Assembly (NCBI GenBank): GCA_902627565.1
Contig: CACOJM010000004.1
Coordinates: 26,384-90,383, forward strand
Direction of reading: 5' to 3'
DNA from: an uncultured Pelagibacteraceae bacterium
Lineage (GTDB): Bacteria; Pseudomonadota; Alphaproteobacteria; Pelagibacterales; Pelagibacteraceae
DNA length: 64,000 nt
The position numbers were made by a program, and so were the translations under genes. The stretch's first letter is position 1, and each line of letters begins with the position of its first letter. The notes under the pieces were generated by a model that saw only the letters and a list, made by a program, of their open reading frames with translations, did no database searches and was not told the origin of the DNA. Shown piece after piece: positions 19,892-30,074 of the stretch.

Positions 19892-20614
19892 ATGGCAGGA
19901 CACTCACATTGGGCAGGTATAAAACACAAAAAAGGAAAAGCAGATAAACAGAGATCTAAGATTTTTTCCAAACTATCAAAAGAAATTACTGTGGCTGCAA
20001 AGTTAGGAGATAAAGATCCAGCTATGAATCCGAGATTGAGATCTGCAATTCAAGCTGCGAGATCTGCCAATATGCCAAAAAATAATATAGAGAGAGCCAT
20101 AAATAAATCATCATCAAATGATGTATCTAATTTTGAAAATTTAAGATATGAGGGTTTTGGGCCAGATAAAGTCGCAGTAATTGTTGAGACATTAACAGAC
20201 AATAGAAACAGAACTGCGTCAAATATAAGAACTATATTTCAAAAATCTGGAGGTAGTTTAGGAACTCAAGGCTCAGCATCTCATAATTTTAATCAACTTG
20301 GAATAATTAAAATAGATAAAAATGAGATATCTGACGAAAAAATTTTAGAACTAGCTATTGAAGCTGGTGCGGATGAATGTAAATCTAATAAAACTTTTCA
20401 TGAAATTCAATGCTCGATGACTGATATCTATAATGTTAAAAAAGAATTAGAAAAAAAAATAAATAATTTTATATCCACTGAAATAGAGTGGATCCCATTA
20501 AACAGTGTTCAAATCACAAAAGAAAAAAATGAAGATCTAATCAATTTTTTTGAAACATTAGAGGATGATGATGATGTTCAGTACGTATATTCAAACGCTG
20601 AGTTTTTAAATTGA
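19892..20614 (+). CDS. yebC: YebC/PmpR-family transcriptional/translation regulator
   Basis: MAGHSHWAGIKHKKGKADKQRSKIFSKLSKEI; YEGFGPDKVAVIVETLTDNRNRTA. Confidence 0.94.
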   Translation: MAGHSHWAGIKHKKGKADKQRSKIFSKLSKEITVAAKLGDKDPAMNPRLRSAIQAARSANMPKNNIERAINKSSSNDVSNFENLRYEGFGPDKVAVIVETLTDNRNRTASNIRTIFQKSGGSLGTQGSASHNFNQLGIIKIDKNEISDEKILELAIEAGADECKSNKTFHEIQCSMTDIYNVKKELEKKINNFISTEIEWIPLNSVQITKEKNEDLINFFETLEDDDDVQYVYSNAEFLN

Positions 20615-21111
20615 ATATGTTGATAATCGGAATAGATCCTGGCGTCTCTGGTTCAATTTGTTTTTTTAAAGATGGTAAAATTTTAGATGTAATAGAAATG
20701 CCAACTATGAATGAAGGCAAAAAAAACAAAAAACAAGTGAATGGATCTCAAATATATAATGAAATAGCTAAAAGAATTGATAAAGACAAGATATTTAATA
20801 CAAGAGTGGTTATAGAGCATGTAACTGCAATGCCTGGACAGGGTGTAACCAGCATGTTTAATTTTGGCCAATCTTTTGGAATTTTAAAAGGCATTTGTTC
20901 AGCAATGCAATTACCTATGTATTTTGTTAGACCTGCAAAATGGAAGAGATACTTTAACTTAATTAATTCTGAAAAAGATGCTAGCAGAACAAGAGCGATT
21001 GAAATTTTTCCTTATTTTTCTTCACAGTTATCAAAAAAAAAAGACTCAAATAAAGCTGATGCTATATTAATTGCAAGTTTTTATTATGAAACTTATAAAA
21101 TTGAAGATTAA
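20611..21111 (+). CDS. Phage-type RuvC-like Holliday junction resolvase (RNase H fold)
   Basis: IGIDPGVSGSICFFKDGKI; VVIEHVTAMPGQGVTSMFNFGQSFGILKG; KWKRYFNL; KDASRTRAIEIFP; NKADAILIASFYYE. Start may be ATG at 20617. Confidence 0.85.
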   Translation: MNMLIIGIDPGVSGSICFFKDGKILDVIEMPTMNEGKKNKKQVNGSQIYNEIAKRIDKDKIFNTRVVIEHVTAMPGQGVTSMFNFGQSFGILKGICSAMQLPMYFVRPAKWKRYFNLINSEKDASRTRAIEIFPYFSSQLSKKKDSNKADAILIASFYYETYKIED

Positions 21112-21162
21112 TCTCAACAAACTTAGACAAATTCATGACACATTTAAGTGTGAGAAGATCCT

Positions 21163-21837
21163 ATGGAAGCAGATATATCGACTCAAGCAGTAGGTCTAGC
21201 ATCAAGTGCAGATTTTTCGTTATTTAATTTATTTGTAAGAGCAGATGTTATAGTTAAATCTGTGATAGTATTATTAATTGCATGTTCAATTTACTCGTGG
21301 GCAGTAATTATAGAAAAATTCAAACTATTTAAAAAAATAAATATTTCAACTGAAGAATTTGAAACAAAATTTTGGAATTCAAAATCAGCTGAAACATTTT
21401 ATAATAATCTACCCGCAAATGTTGAAGATCCAATGGCATTGATTTTTAAGGATGCGATGCAAAATTTACTGAAAAGAAGATCTAAATCGGATTTAAATAA
21501 CAGAATGACCACTTTGCTAGAAACAGGAATTGAAAAGCAAATGTCAAAAATTAGTAAGGGCTTTACTTTTTTGGCTACTGTGGGATCTACTGCACCTTTC
21601 ATAGGTTTGTTCGGAACAGTTTGGGGTATTATGAATTCTTTTCAATCAATTGCTATTTCTAGAAATACTAGTTTAGCAATTGTAGCTCCTGGAATTGCTG
21701 AAGCATTATTTGCAACTGCCCTAGGGTTATTAGCTGCAATACCAGCGGTAGTTGCTTATAATAAATTTAACAATGATTCTATAAAATATTCGCAGAAGCT
21801 AGAAAATTTCTCAAGAAGATTTTTAACTATAATCTAA
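21163..21837 (+). CDS. tolQ: Tol-Pal system protein TolQ
   Basis: FLATVGSTAPFIGLFGTVWGIMNSF; GIAEALFATALGLLAAIPAVVAYN. Confidence 0.95.
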   Translation: MEADISTQAVGLASSADFSLFNLFVRADVIVKSVIVLLIACSIYSWAVIIEKFKLFKKINISTEEFETKFWNSKSAETFYNNLPANVEDPMALIFKDAMQNLLKRRSKSDLNNRMTTLLETGIEKQMSKISKGFTFLATVGSTAPFIGLFGTVWGIMNSFQSIAISRNTSLAIVAPGIAEALFATALGLLAAIPAVVAYNKFNNDSIKYSQKLENFSRRFLTII

Positions 21838-21838
21838 A

Positions 21839-22255
21839 ATGGCATTTAAATTAAATCGTTCATCTAAAGAACCATTGAGTGAAATCAATGTAACTCCATT
21901 TGTTGATGTGATGTTGGTTTTATTAATTATATTTATGGTTACAGCTCCATTATTAACAGTTGGTGTTCAAGTTGATCTACCTGAAAGTTCTGCCGACTCT
22001 TTGCCAGAAGAGGCTGAGCCACTAACACTAACAATAAATTCTAAAGGAGAGATATTTATTCAGGAGTCTAAAGTGGAATATGAAAAAATAATTGCAAAAG
22101 TCTTAGCAGTTTCAAAAAATAGAACTGATACAAGAATATATGTGAGAGGTGATAAAACTATAAATTATGGCAGAGTTCTTGAAATAATGGGTTTGTTATC
22201 TGGATCAGGTTTTACAAAAGTTGCATTAATATCTGAGCCTTACAAAGAGAGGTAG
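21839..22255 (+). CDS. tolR: Tol-Pal system protein TolR
   Basis: SEINVTPFVDVMLVLLIIFMVTAPLL; ExbD/TolR family. Confidence 0.95.
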   Translation: MAFKLNRSSKEPLSEINVTPFVDVMLVLLIIFMVTAPLLTVGVQVDLPESSADSLPEEAEPLTLTINSKGEIFIQESKVEYEKIIAKVLAVSKNRTDTRIYVRGDKTINYGRVLEIMGLLSGSGFTKVALISEPYKER

Positions 22256-22260
22256 CAAAG

Positions 22261-23070
22261 TTGAATAGAAGCATAATCATATCTTCTTCTTTACATTTGC
22301 TATTAATAATTATCACTGCATTAAGCTTACCTTTTTTAGCTAAAAAACCTATAGATCTTCCACCGATTGTATCTATTGAATTAATTCAAATTACTGATCA
22401 AACAAATATTCCTTTTGCTCCAAAAGCAAAAAAGATAATAGAAAAAGTAAAAGAGAAAGAAAAAAAATTAGTATCAGAACAAGCACCACCTAAAAAGGTA
22501 AAAAAAATAAAGCCTGATGCAATACCTTTGCCTGATGATAAAGTAGATAAAATAAAAGAAATTGAAGACGATAAACAAAACCCTGAAAAAATAGATACTG
22601 AAGTAAAACAGGTTTCTGAATTTGAAAAAGATGAATTATTTGATCCAAACAATATTGCTGCTCTAATAGACAAATCAAAAGAGGAGAGTGCCGAAACAAC
22701 AAATAAGAATGATAAAATTACTCAAGATCAGCAAAAAAGTGTAGAAAATGTTGGTCTGTCTCTAAGTGAGGAAGATGCTTTAAAGGCACAAATATTTGCA
22801 TGTTGGAGCATTCCATTAGGTTTACCCTATAATGAAAATTTGTTAGTAAGAATAAAATTAAAATTAAAACCTGATGGTACAGTTATGAAATCAGAAATAT
22901 TAGATCATGCACGTATGAACAAACCTGGTCAAGGTTTTTATAAGGTTTTAGCCGAAAGTGCACTTCGTGCTGTCAAATTGTGTCAACCACTAAGAGTTCC
23001 TACAACAGGTTATGAAAGGTGGAAAGAATTACAACTTAATTTTGATGCAAGAGAGATGTTAGAAGGGTAA
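22261..23070 (+). CDS. tolA: Tol-Pal system protein TolA-like
   Basis: N-terminal TM, Lys/Glu-rich middle, TonB-like C-terminus (CWSIPLGLPYNENLLVRIKLKLKPDG); between tolR and tolB. TTG start. Confidence 0.85.
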   Translation: MNRSIIISSSLHLLLIIITALSLPFLAKKPIDLPPIVSIELIQITDQTNIPFAPKAKKIIEKVKEKEKKLVSEQAPPKKVKKIKPDAIPLPDDKVDKIKEIEDDKQNPEKIDTEVKQVSEFEKDELFDPNNIAALIDKSKEESAETTNKNDKITQDQQKSVENVGLSLSEEDALKAQIFACWSIPLGLPYNENLLVRIKLKLKPDGTVMKSEILDHARMNKPGQGFYKVLAESALRAVKLCQPLRVPTTGYERWKELQLNFDAREMLEG

Positions 23071-23078
23071 TATAAATT

Positions 23079-24419
23079 ATGATAAGACTATTATTGATAC
23101 TATTTTATATTTTAATTCCTTTTAAAAGTTTTGCATTAATTGAAGTTGATATAACTAGAGGTAACTTAAATCCACTACCAATAGCAGTTTCACCTTTGTC
23201 TATAGATGAAAATTCGAAAAAAAATTTTGAAAAAATTTTAAAAAAAAAGAATATAGGAGAAGAAATTTCAATAATTGTAGAAAATAACCTCAAAACATCC
23301 GGGCTATTTAATCCATTAAATAAAGATGCATTTTTACAAGCTCCAGATATTGCAAATTTGAAACCAAGATTTGAAGATTGGAATCTCATAAAAGCTCAAG
23401 CTTTAATAACTGGGAAAGTGTCATTTGTTGAAGAAAAGCTTAGAGTTGAATTTAGATTATGGGATGTTCTTGCTGGCAAAGAAATGATAGCACTTGCTTT
23501 TACCACAGTTCCCAATAATTGGAGAAGAGTTGGTCACATAATTACTGATAAAGTTTACCAGCGTTTAACAGGTGAAAAAGGATATTTTGATACAAGAATT
23601 ATTTATGTTGCTGAGGAGGGTCCAAAAACAAAAAGAATTAAAAAACTGGCAATAATGGATCAAGATGGCGCTAACAATAAATTTTTAACTTTAGGTAACG
23701 AATTGGTTTTAACACCGCGTTTTAATCCCTCAAGTCAGATGGTAACATATCTATCTTATTTTAGAAATTTACCAAGAGTGTATCTTTTAGATATTGAAAC
23801 AGGAATGCAAGAAGTTGTAGGAGATTTCCCAGGTATGACTTTTGCACCAAGATTTTCTCCCGATGGAAAAAAAATTATTATGAGTTTTGCGAAAGATGGT
23901 AATTCAGATATTTATACAATGGATTTAGAAAACAGAATTGTAGAAAAAATTACTAATCATCCATCCATAGATACATCACCATCATATTCACCTGATGGAA
24001 AGTTTATTTGTTTTAATTCAGACAGAAGTGGATATCAACAAATTTATGTTATGAAAAGTAATGGCAGTAATGTTAAAAGAATATCTTTTGGCAAAGGTCT
24101 TTATGGAACACCGGTCTGGTCACCTAGAGGAGATTTGATAGCATTTACAAAATTACATAAAGGAAAATTCTACATTGGAGTTATGAGAACGGATGGAAGT
24201 GGAGAAAGATTATTAACTGAGAACTTTTATCAAGAAGCTCCATCCTGGTCTCCTAATGGTCGAGTATTGATATTTTACAGAGAAACCAAAACTGATGAAA
24301 AGGGTGAGGGATTTTCAGCTAAATTATGGTCAATAGATTTAACAGGCTATAATGAGAGAATGGTTGATACCCCAACTGATGCTTCGGACCCATCATGGTC
24401 ATCTTTATTAAGTAATTAA
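23079..24419 (+). CDS. tolB: Tol-Pal system beta-propeller protein TolB
   Basis: Repeated SPDGKKI / [32 protein letters not shown]. Confidence 0.95.
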   Translation: MIRLLLILFYILIPFKSFALIEVDITRGNLNPLPIAVSPLSIDENSKKNFEKILKKKNIGEEISIIVENNLKTSGLFNPLNKDAFLQAPDIANLKPRFEDWNLIKAQALITGKVSFVEEKLRVEFRLWDVLAGKEMIALAFTTVPNNWRRVGHIITDKVYQRLTGEKGYFDTRIIYVAEEGPKTKRIKKLAIMDQDGANNKFLTLGNELVLTPRFNPSSQMVTYLSYFRNLPRVYLLDIETGMQEVVGDFPGMTFAPRFSPDGKKIIMSFAKDGNSDIYTMDLENRIVEKITNHPSIDTSPSYSPDGKFICFNSDRSGYQQIYVMKSNGSNVKRISFGKGLYGTPVWSPRGDLIAFTKLHKGKFYIGVMRTDGSGERLLTENFYQEAPSWSPNGRVLIFYRETKTDEKGEGFSAKLWSIDLTGYNERMVDTPTDASDPSWSSLLSN

Positions 24420-24504
24420 GGTAAATTAACTTGATTTTTTAACTTGAAACATCTAATTAGTTGTGAAAAAGTTAAGAATAAGAAATATTGATCAAGGAGC
24501 AATA

Positions 24505-24984
24505 ATGAAACTAAACAAAATTCTAAAAAACACATTCTTGGTAATTGTTGCGTGTTTAGCACTATCGGCTTGTGCAACTTCTAAGAAATCAACAGGACAA
24601 ATGCAAGGAGATGTTTATACTGGTACTGATACAGTAGAATATTTAGCTTCAGGTGTTCCTGATAGAGTTTTCTTTGCAACAAATGAGTCAGTTTTAACAA
24701 CAGCATCTCGAGAAACTCTGAGAAAACAAGCTGCGTGGTTAAGAAAAAATTCTGATATAACTATTGTGCTAGAAGGTCATGCTGATGAAAGAGGAACAAG
24801 AGAATACAATTTAGCATTAGGAGAAAGAAGAGCTAATGCTGCTAAAGATTATTTGATGACTTATGGAATTTCCTCTGACAGAATTTCAGTTTTAAGTTAT
24901 GGAAAAGAGAGACCAGTTGATTCAGGATCTAATCCTTTAGCTTGGTCAAAAAACAGAAGATCTGTTACTGTAAAAGCAAATTAA
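24505..24984 (+). CDS. pal: Peptidoglycan-associated lipoprotein Pal
   Basis: Start revised from track (24463) to ATG 24505, preceded by AAGGAG: MKLNKILKNTFLVIVACLALSACATS lipobox; OmpA domain VLEGHADERGTREYNLALGERRA. Confidence 0.93.
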   Translation: MKLNKILKNTFLVIVACLALSACATSKKSTGQMQGDVYTGTDTVEYLASGVPDRVFFATNESVLTTASRETLRKQAAWLRKNSDITIVLEGHADERGTREYNLALGERRANAAKDYLMTYGISSDRISVLSYGKERPVDSGSNPLAWSKNRRSVTVKAN

Positions 24985-24997
24985 TTAAAAAATTTAT

Positions 24998-25036
24998 AAG
25001 ACCCTTAACCATCATAAATGTTTAAGGGTCTTTTTT
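24998..25036 (+). terminator. Rho-independent terminator downstream of pal
   Basis: Perfect 11-bp stem AAGACCCTTAA / TTAAGGGTCTT (24998-25008 / 25022-25032) running into TTTTTT. Confidence 0.85.
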
Positions 25037-25066
25037 CTGCCATTATTTTAACCATAAATAATTATC

Positions 25067-26059
25067 ATGAGTTTTATTAGTAAAATTTTTAAACTAAATT
25101 TTATTTTTTTTATTATTTTTTTATATTTTTCAAATTCATTTGCAGACAATCACAATATCTATGAAACATTAGAAAAAATTCAAAAAGATATCAAAACCTT
25201 GGAGAAAGCAGTTTATTCAGAGTCAGCTAGTGCTAATAATATCACGGGAAGTTCTGAAATTATTTCTGAAAATAATTCTGAGGATGTTCTAACAAGACAT
25301 CTTTTAAAACTTTCTGAAATAGAAAGTCAATTTCAACAACTAACAAATAAGTTTGAAGAAATTAATTTTAAGTTAGACAAGTTATCAAACAGGTTGTCAA
25401 AAGTTCAAGCTGATAATCAAATAAGATTTCAAGATTTAGAAAATTCATATTCATCAGAAGAGGGAATAAAAAAAATAACAAAAAAAAATAAAAGTGATGA
25501 AAATGAAATTTTACCTGGAAGTTCTCAACCACAGGATTTAGGATCTATTTCCTATAAAGATACAACTACTCAAGAAACAACTCAACAAACACAATCGATC
25601 GATACAACCGCAACAATCATCACAGAAAATTTTCAATCAGAGGAAAAAATTCTTCCTAATGAGCCGCCAGAAAAACAATATGAGTTTGCAACAAGTTTTT
25701 TGAAAGTTGGAGACTATTCAACTGCCGAAAGAGCTTTTAGAGAATTTGTTACAACAAACCCTGAGCATAGCTTAGCTGGTAATGCGCAATATTGGTATGC
25801 GGAAACTTTTAGAATAAGACAACTTTATACAGATGCAGCTTCAGCATACTTGGAAGGTTATCAAAAATATCCTAAAGGAGAAAAAGCTCCTGTAAATTTA
25901 TTAAAGCTTGGTGTATCTATGGTACAGATAGGAGAAAAAGATCAAGGTTGTAAAATGATTAATGGTGTAGAAAAACAATACCCAAACGCAAATCAATCTG
26001 TGATCCAAAAAGCAAAATATGAGTCTAAGAAATTTGAATGCAAAAATCAAAATTCCTAA
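25067..26059 (+). CDS. cpoB: Cell division coordinator CpoB / YbgF-like TPR protein
   Basis: Signal peptide, coiled coil, EKQYEFATSFLKVGDYSTAERAFREFVTTNPEHSLAGNAQYWYAETF; follows pal. Confidence 0.88.
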   Translation: MSFISKIFKLNFIFFIIFLYFSNSFADNHNIYETLEKIQKDIKTLEKAVYSESASANNITGSSEIISENNSEDVLTRHLLKLSEIESQFQQLTNKFEEINFKLDKLSNRLSKVQADNQIRFQDLENSYSSEEGIKKITKKNKSDENEILPGSSQPQDLGSISYKDTTTQETTQQTQSIDTTATIITENFQSEEKILPNEPPEKQYEFATSFLKVGDYSTAERAFREFVTTNPEHSLAGNAQYWYAETFRIRQLYTDAASAYLEGYQKYPKGEKAPVNLLKLGVSMVQIGEKDQGCKMINGVEKQYPNANQSVIQKAKYESKKFECKNQNS

Positions 26060-27050
26060 ACTATTAAAAAATAAATTAAAAAATAAAAAAATAAAAAAAA
26101 TTTACGATAATTTTGTTAGGACCCTTAAAATTAATCAAGATTTTATCGTTGGAGTTTCTGGTGGTCCTGACAGTCTAGCATTGGCCTTTTTTGCAAAGGT
26201 ATACTCTATCGAAAATCAACTAAATGTTAAGTTTTTAATTGTTGATCATAAACTTAGAAGAGAGTCAACTCAGGAGGCAAAACATGTAAAAAAAATTTTA
26301 AAAAATTTTTCTATTGATTGTGATATTTTAACTTGGAAAGGAAAAAAGCCAAAAAATAACATTCAATCTTCAGCAAGGAAAAAAAGATATGATTTATTAA
26401 TCTCAGAATGTAAAAAATTGAGATTTAAAAACATTCTTGTAGCACATCACCAGGATGATTTATTTGAAAATTTTTTTATTAGAATTTTGCGAGGAAGTGG
26501 TCTTAAAGGCTTAATTTCTCTAGATACAAAAACTACATTCAATGATATCAATATTTTGAGACCTTTGCTTTATCAAAAAAAAGATGATCTGTTATTTGTT
26601 TCAAATTTTGTATTTAATTTTTTTATAAAAGATCCGTCTAATGATGAGGAAAAATTTAAAAGAATCAGAGTAAGAAAACTATTGTTTGAATTGAAAAAAG
26701 AGGGTTTAGATGAAAAAAAATTTACTGATACAATAAAAAATCTTAAACATTCAGATTCTGTCATTAATTTTTTTGTTGATAAGAATATCAAACAAAACTC
26801 TTTTTTTTCCAAAAAAAATGGGTTTATTTTAAATCAGGATTTTTTTTTTCAACCCTATGAAATAATTTTTAGATCTTTCTCTGATTTAATTAAATTAACT
26901 GGTAAAAAGTATTATCCGGTAAGAGGTAGAAAATTAGATCAAATTATTAATCAAATTATTCAAAAATCTTTTAAAAAGGGAACTTTAGGTGGTTGTGTCA
27001 TAAAAAAGGTGAGTGAAACAATAATAATCTCAAAAGAACACCAAAACTAA
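26019..27050 (+). CDS. tilS: tRNA(Ile)-lysidine synthase
   Basis: VGVSGGPDSLALAFFA PP-loop; VDHKLRRES; AHHQDDLFENFFIRILRGSGLKGL. Start uncertain (TTG 26034 possible). Confidence 0.9.
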   Translation: MSLRNLNAKIKIPKLLKNKLKNKKIKKIYDNFVRTLKINQDFIVGVSGGPDSLALAFFAKVYSIENQLNVKFLIVDHKLRRESTQEAKHVKKILKNFSIDCDILTWKGKKPKNNIQSSARKKRYDLLISECKKLRFKNILVAHHQDDLFENFFIRILRGSGLKGLISLDTKTTFNDINILRPLLYQKKDDLLFVSNFVFNFFIKDPSNDEEKFKRIRVRKLLFELKKEGLDEKKFTDTIKNLKHSDSVINFFVDKNIKQNSFFSKKNGFILNQDFFFQPYEIIFRSFSDLIKLTGKKYYPVRGRKLDQIINQIIQKSFKKGTLGGCVIKKVSETIIISKEHQN

Positions 27051-27107
27051 GCTACATGAAGCAAAATAGACACTTGTCAATTTGATAATAATTCTTATTT
27101 TATAGTA

Positions 27108-29015
27108 ATGAATTTCAAAAATTTAGCAATGTGGGCAATAATAGTTTTTTTAACTATAGGCCTTTACAATATGTTTAAAAATCCACAATCGAGTGTAAGA
27201 GGAGGAAATCAAATTATATTTTCAGATTTTTTAACCTCAGTCGATAATGGTGAAGTGTTAAAGGTCGAAATTCAAGGAAATAACATTAAAGGAGTTTATT
27301 CAAATGGAAATAACTTCTCTACATATGCTCCAAATGATCCAAATTTAATTGAAAAGCTATCTGATAAAGGAGTAAGTATTTCAGCTGCACCTTTAGATGA
27401 AAAGATGCCCTCGTTATTCGGAGTTCTTCTTTCATGGTTCCCAATGTTGTTATTAATTGCAGTATGGATTTTCTTTATGAGACAAATGCAAGGCGGCAAA
27501 GGTGGTGCAATGGGCTTTGGTAGATCAAAAGCTAAGATGATGAATGAGTTAAAGGGTAAAGTGACATTTAATGATGTTGCAGGAGTTGAAGAAGCGAAAG
27601 AGGAAGTTGAAGAGATTGTAGAGTTTTTAAAAGATCCAAAAAAATTTAGTAGGCTTGGAGGAAAAATCCCAAGAGGTGCATTATTAGTAGGACCTCCAGG
27701 AACTGGTAAAACATTATTAGCAAGGGCAATAGCAGGTGAAGCTGGTGTGCCTTTTTTTACAATTTCAGGGTCGGACTTTGTTGAAATGTTTGTAGGAGTT
27801 GGAGCCTCAAGAGTAAGAGACATGTTTGAACAAGGAAAGAAAAATTCACCATGTATAATTTTTATTGATGAGATTGATGCAGTTGGGAGAAGTAGAGGAG
27901 CAGGTCTCGGAGGAGGAAATGATGAGAGAGAACAAACACTTAACCAGCTTCTGGTTGAAATGGATGGTTTTGATACAAACGAGGGTGTAATAATCATCGC
28001 TGCAACAAACAGACCTGATGTTTTAGATCCAGCATTATTAAGACCAGGTAGATTTGACAGACAAGTTGTAGTTTCAAATCCAGATATTATTGGTAGAGAA
28101 AAAATCTTAAAAGTACATGTTAAAAAAATTAAGATGGCCCCAGATGTGAATTTAAGGACTATAGCTAGGGGAACTCCAGGTTTTTCAGGTGCAGATTTAG
28201 CCAATCTTGTAAACGAAGCAGCTCTGTTGGCAGCTAGAAAAAACAAAAGAATTGTTACATTGATGGAGTTTGAAGAGGCCAAAGATAAAGTAATGATGGG
28301 TGCCGAAAGAAGATCTATGGTCATGACTGAGGATGAAAAAAAATTAACAGCTTATCATGAAGGCGGTCACGCTTTAGTATCATTTAACATGCCAAGTTAT
28401 GATCCAATCCATAAAGCTACAATTATTCCAAGAGGAAGAGCTTTAGGTATGGTCATGAATTTACCAGAAAGGGATAAGCATGGTTATTCAATTAAATATC
28501 TTAAAGCAAGATTAGCTGTATGCTTTGGAGGTAGAGTAGCTGAAGAACTTATCTATGGAAAAGATGATATTACTACTGGTGCTGGCGGGGGGAGTGGATC
28601 AGATATTAATCAAGCGACACAACTTGCAAGAGCTATGGTAACAAAATATGGAATGAGTGAAGAAATGGGTCCAGTTGAGTACGGAGAAAATCAAGAGGAA
28701 GTATTTTTAGGAAGATCAGTAACTCAAACTCAATCAGTATCTGAAGCAGTTGCTCAAAAAATCGATAAAGAAATTCGAAAACTAGTCGATGAGGGGTACA
28801 ATCAAGCTAAAAAAATATTAACAGAAAAAATAGATGATCTTCACAAAATTGCTAAAGCTTTAATGACTTATGAAACCTTAACTGGTGAAGAAATTGAAAA
28901 TATAATTAATAAAAATGTCTATCCAAAAGACAAGATATTAGAAAAACCAGAAGATAAAGATGATAAGAGCTCAGCTTTGGGTGCGATGGGTTTGAAACCT
29001 AAAATTGTTCATTAA
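27108..29015 (+). CDS. ftsH: ATP-dependent zinc metalloprotease FtsH
   Basis: [44 protein letters not shown] (HExxH variant, see findings). Confidence 0.96.
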   Translation: MNFKNLAMWAIIVFLTIGLYNMFKNPQSSVRGGNQIIFSDFLTSVDNGEVLKVEIQGNNIKGVYSNGNNFSTYAPNDPNLIEKLSDKGVSISAAPLDEKMPSLFGVLLSWFPMLLLIAVWIFFMRQMQGGKGGAMGFGRSKAKMMNELKGKVTFNDVAGVEEAKEEVEEIVEFLKDPKKFSRLGGKIPRGALLVGPPGTGKTLLARAIAGEAGVPFFTISGSDFVEMFVGVGASRVRDMFEQGKKNSPCIIFIDEIDAVGRSRGAGLGGGNDEREQTLNQLLVEMDGFDTNEGVIIIAATNRPDVLDPALLRPGRFDRQVVVSNPDIIGREKILKVHVKKIKMAPDVNLRTIARGTPGFSGADLANLVNEAALLAARKNKRIVTLMEFEEAKDKVMMGAERRSMVMTEDEKKLTAYHEGGHALVSFNMPSYDPIHKATIIPRGRALGMVMNLPERDKHGYSIKYLKARLAVCFGGRVAEELIYGKDDITTGAGGGSGSDINQATQLARAMVTKYGMSEEMGPVEYGENQEEVFLGRSVTQTQSVSEAVAQKIDKEIRKLVDEGYNQAKKILTEKIDDLHKIAKALMTYETLTGEEIENIINKNVYPKDKILEKPEDKDDKSSALGAMGLKPKIVH

Positions 29016-29021
29016 CAAATA

Positions 29022-30074
29022 ATGCAAAGATATTACACAAGAGCGTGTAATTTCTACTTTGGTAATCAATCTAAAATTTTAGTAAATAAAAAAAAATCTA
29101 TTCCTTTACATCAGATTAAAGAAATATCTTTTGACCATGTTGAGATTATTACGAGAAAAAACATCAGAAGAATTTCTATAAATCAAATCAAGAAATTACC
29201 AAATAACTTAAAAAAAAAAATAAATTTGGATCTTAGAAACATAAATTCAAAAAAAATAAATTTTTCTAATTTTAATTTTAAAAAAATTCCAAATATTTTA
29301 GGAGTATTAAATCTTACACCTGACAGTTTTTCAGATGGAGGAAAATTTAATAAAAAAAATAAAGGCATTACTCATGCTATTAGTTTATATAAAAGTGGCG
29401 CATCCATAATAGATCTTGGTGGAGAGTCTACAAGACCAGGATCGAAGGCTGTAAATGAAAATCAAGAATGGAATAGAATTAATAAGATATTAAAATTTAT
29501 TGTAAAAAAAATACCAATATCTTTAGACACGAGAAAGTCTGTGATTATGGAAAAAGGTATTAGAATGGGAGCAAAACTTATTAATGATGTTTCAGGATTA
29601 AGTTTTGATCCTAAAACAATAAATATTTTAAAAAAATATAAAATTCCATTTGTAATACAGCATTCAGTTGGGACACCAGAAAATATGCAAAAGAACCCTA
29701 AATATAAAAATGAATTATTAGATATATATGATTATTTTGAAGATAAGATTAAGTTAATAAGATCTAAGGGTATTAAACATAATAATATAATTTTAGATCC
29801 CGGAATTGGATTTGGAAAAAATTTGAAACATAATATGAATCTTATAAGACGTATTAGTATTTTCCATTCATTAGGTTTTCCTATACTAGTAGGTAATTCA
29901 AGAAAAAGATTTATTAAAGACATATCAAAAAAAAATGATAGCAATACGAGAATCGGTGGAACTATGGCATCTTCACTTTATCTTATGATGCAAGGTATTC
30001 AGGTTTTAAGAATTCATGATGTCAATGAAGTTATACAAGGTATTAAAGTTTTTAATGAGATAATTAAAAATTAA
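29022..30074 (+). CDS. folP: Dihydropteroate synthase
   Basis: ILGVLNLTPDSFSDGGKF; IDLGGESTRPGSKAV; LINDVSGL; ILDPGIGFGKN; ~90-aa N-terminal extension. Confidence 0.93.
   Translation: MQRYYTRACNFYFGNQSKILVNKKKSIPLHQIKEISFDHVEIITRKNIRRISINQIKKLPNNLKKKINLDLRNINSKKINFSNFNFKKIPNILGVLNLTPDSFSDGGKFNKKNKGITHAISLYKSGASIIDLGGESTRPGSKAVNENQEWNRINKILKFIVKKIPISLDTRKSVIMEKGIRMGAKLINDVSGLSFDPKTINILKKYKIPFVIQHSVGTPENMQKNPKYKNELLDIYDYFEDKIKLIRSKGIKHNNIILDPGIGFGKNLKHNMNLIRRISIFHSLGFPILVGNSRKRFIKDISKKNDSNTRIGGTMASSLYLMMQGIQVLRIHDVNEVIQGIKVFNEIIKN

Noticed and set aside
21130-21160. CACATTTAAGTGTG near-palindrome upstream of tolQ
   Set aside because: Only four outer base pairs are clean; expected by chance in AT-rich intergenic DNA.
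22398-22702. Two antisense ORFs opposite tolA
   Set aside because: Mirror the Lys/Glu-rich TolA linker; no recognisable motifs.
27296-28324. 342-aa ORF antisense to ftsH
   Set aside because: Low-complexity Ser/Pro/Leu-rich translation opposite a strongly conserved CDS; explained by codon bias of the sense gene.
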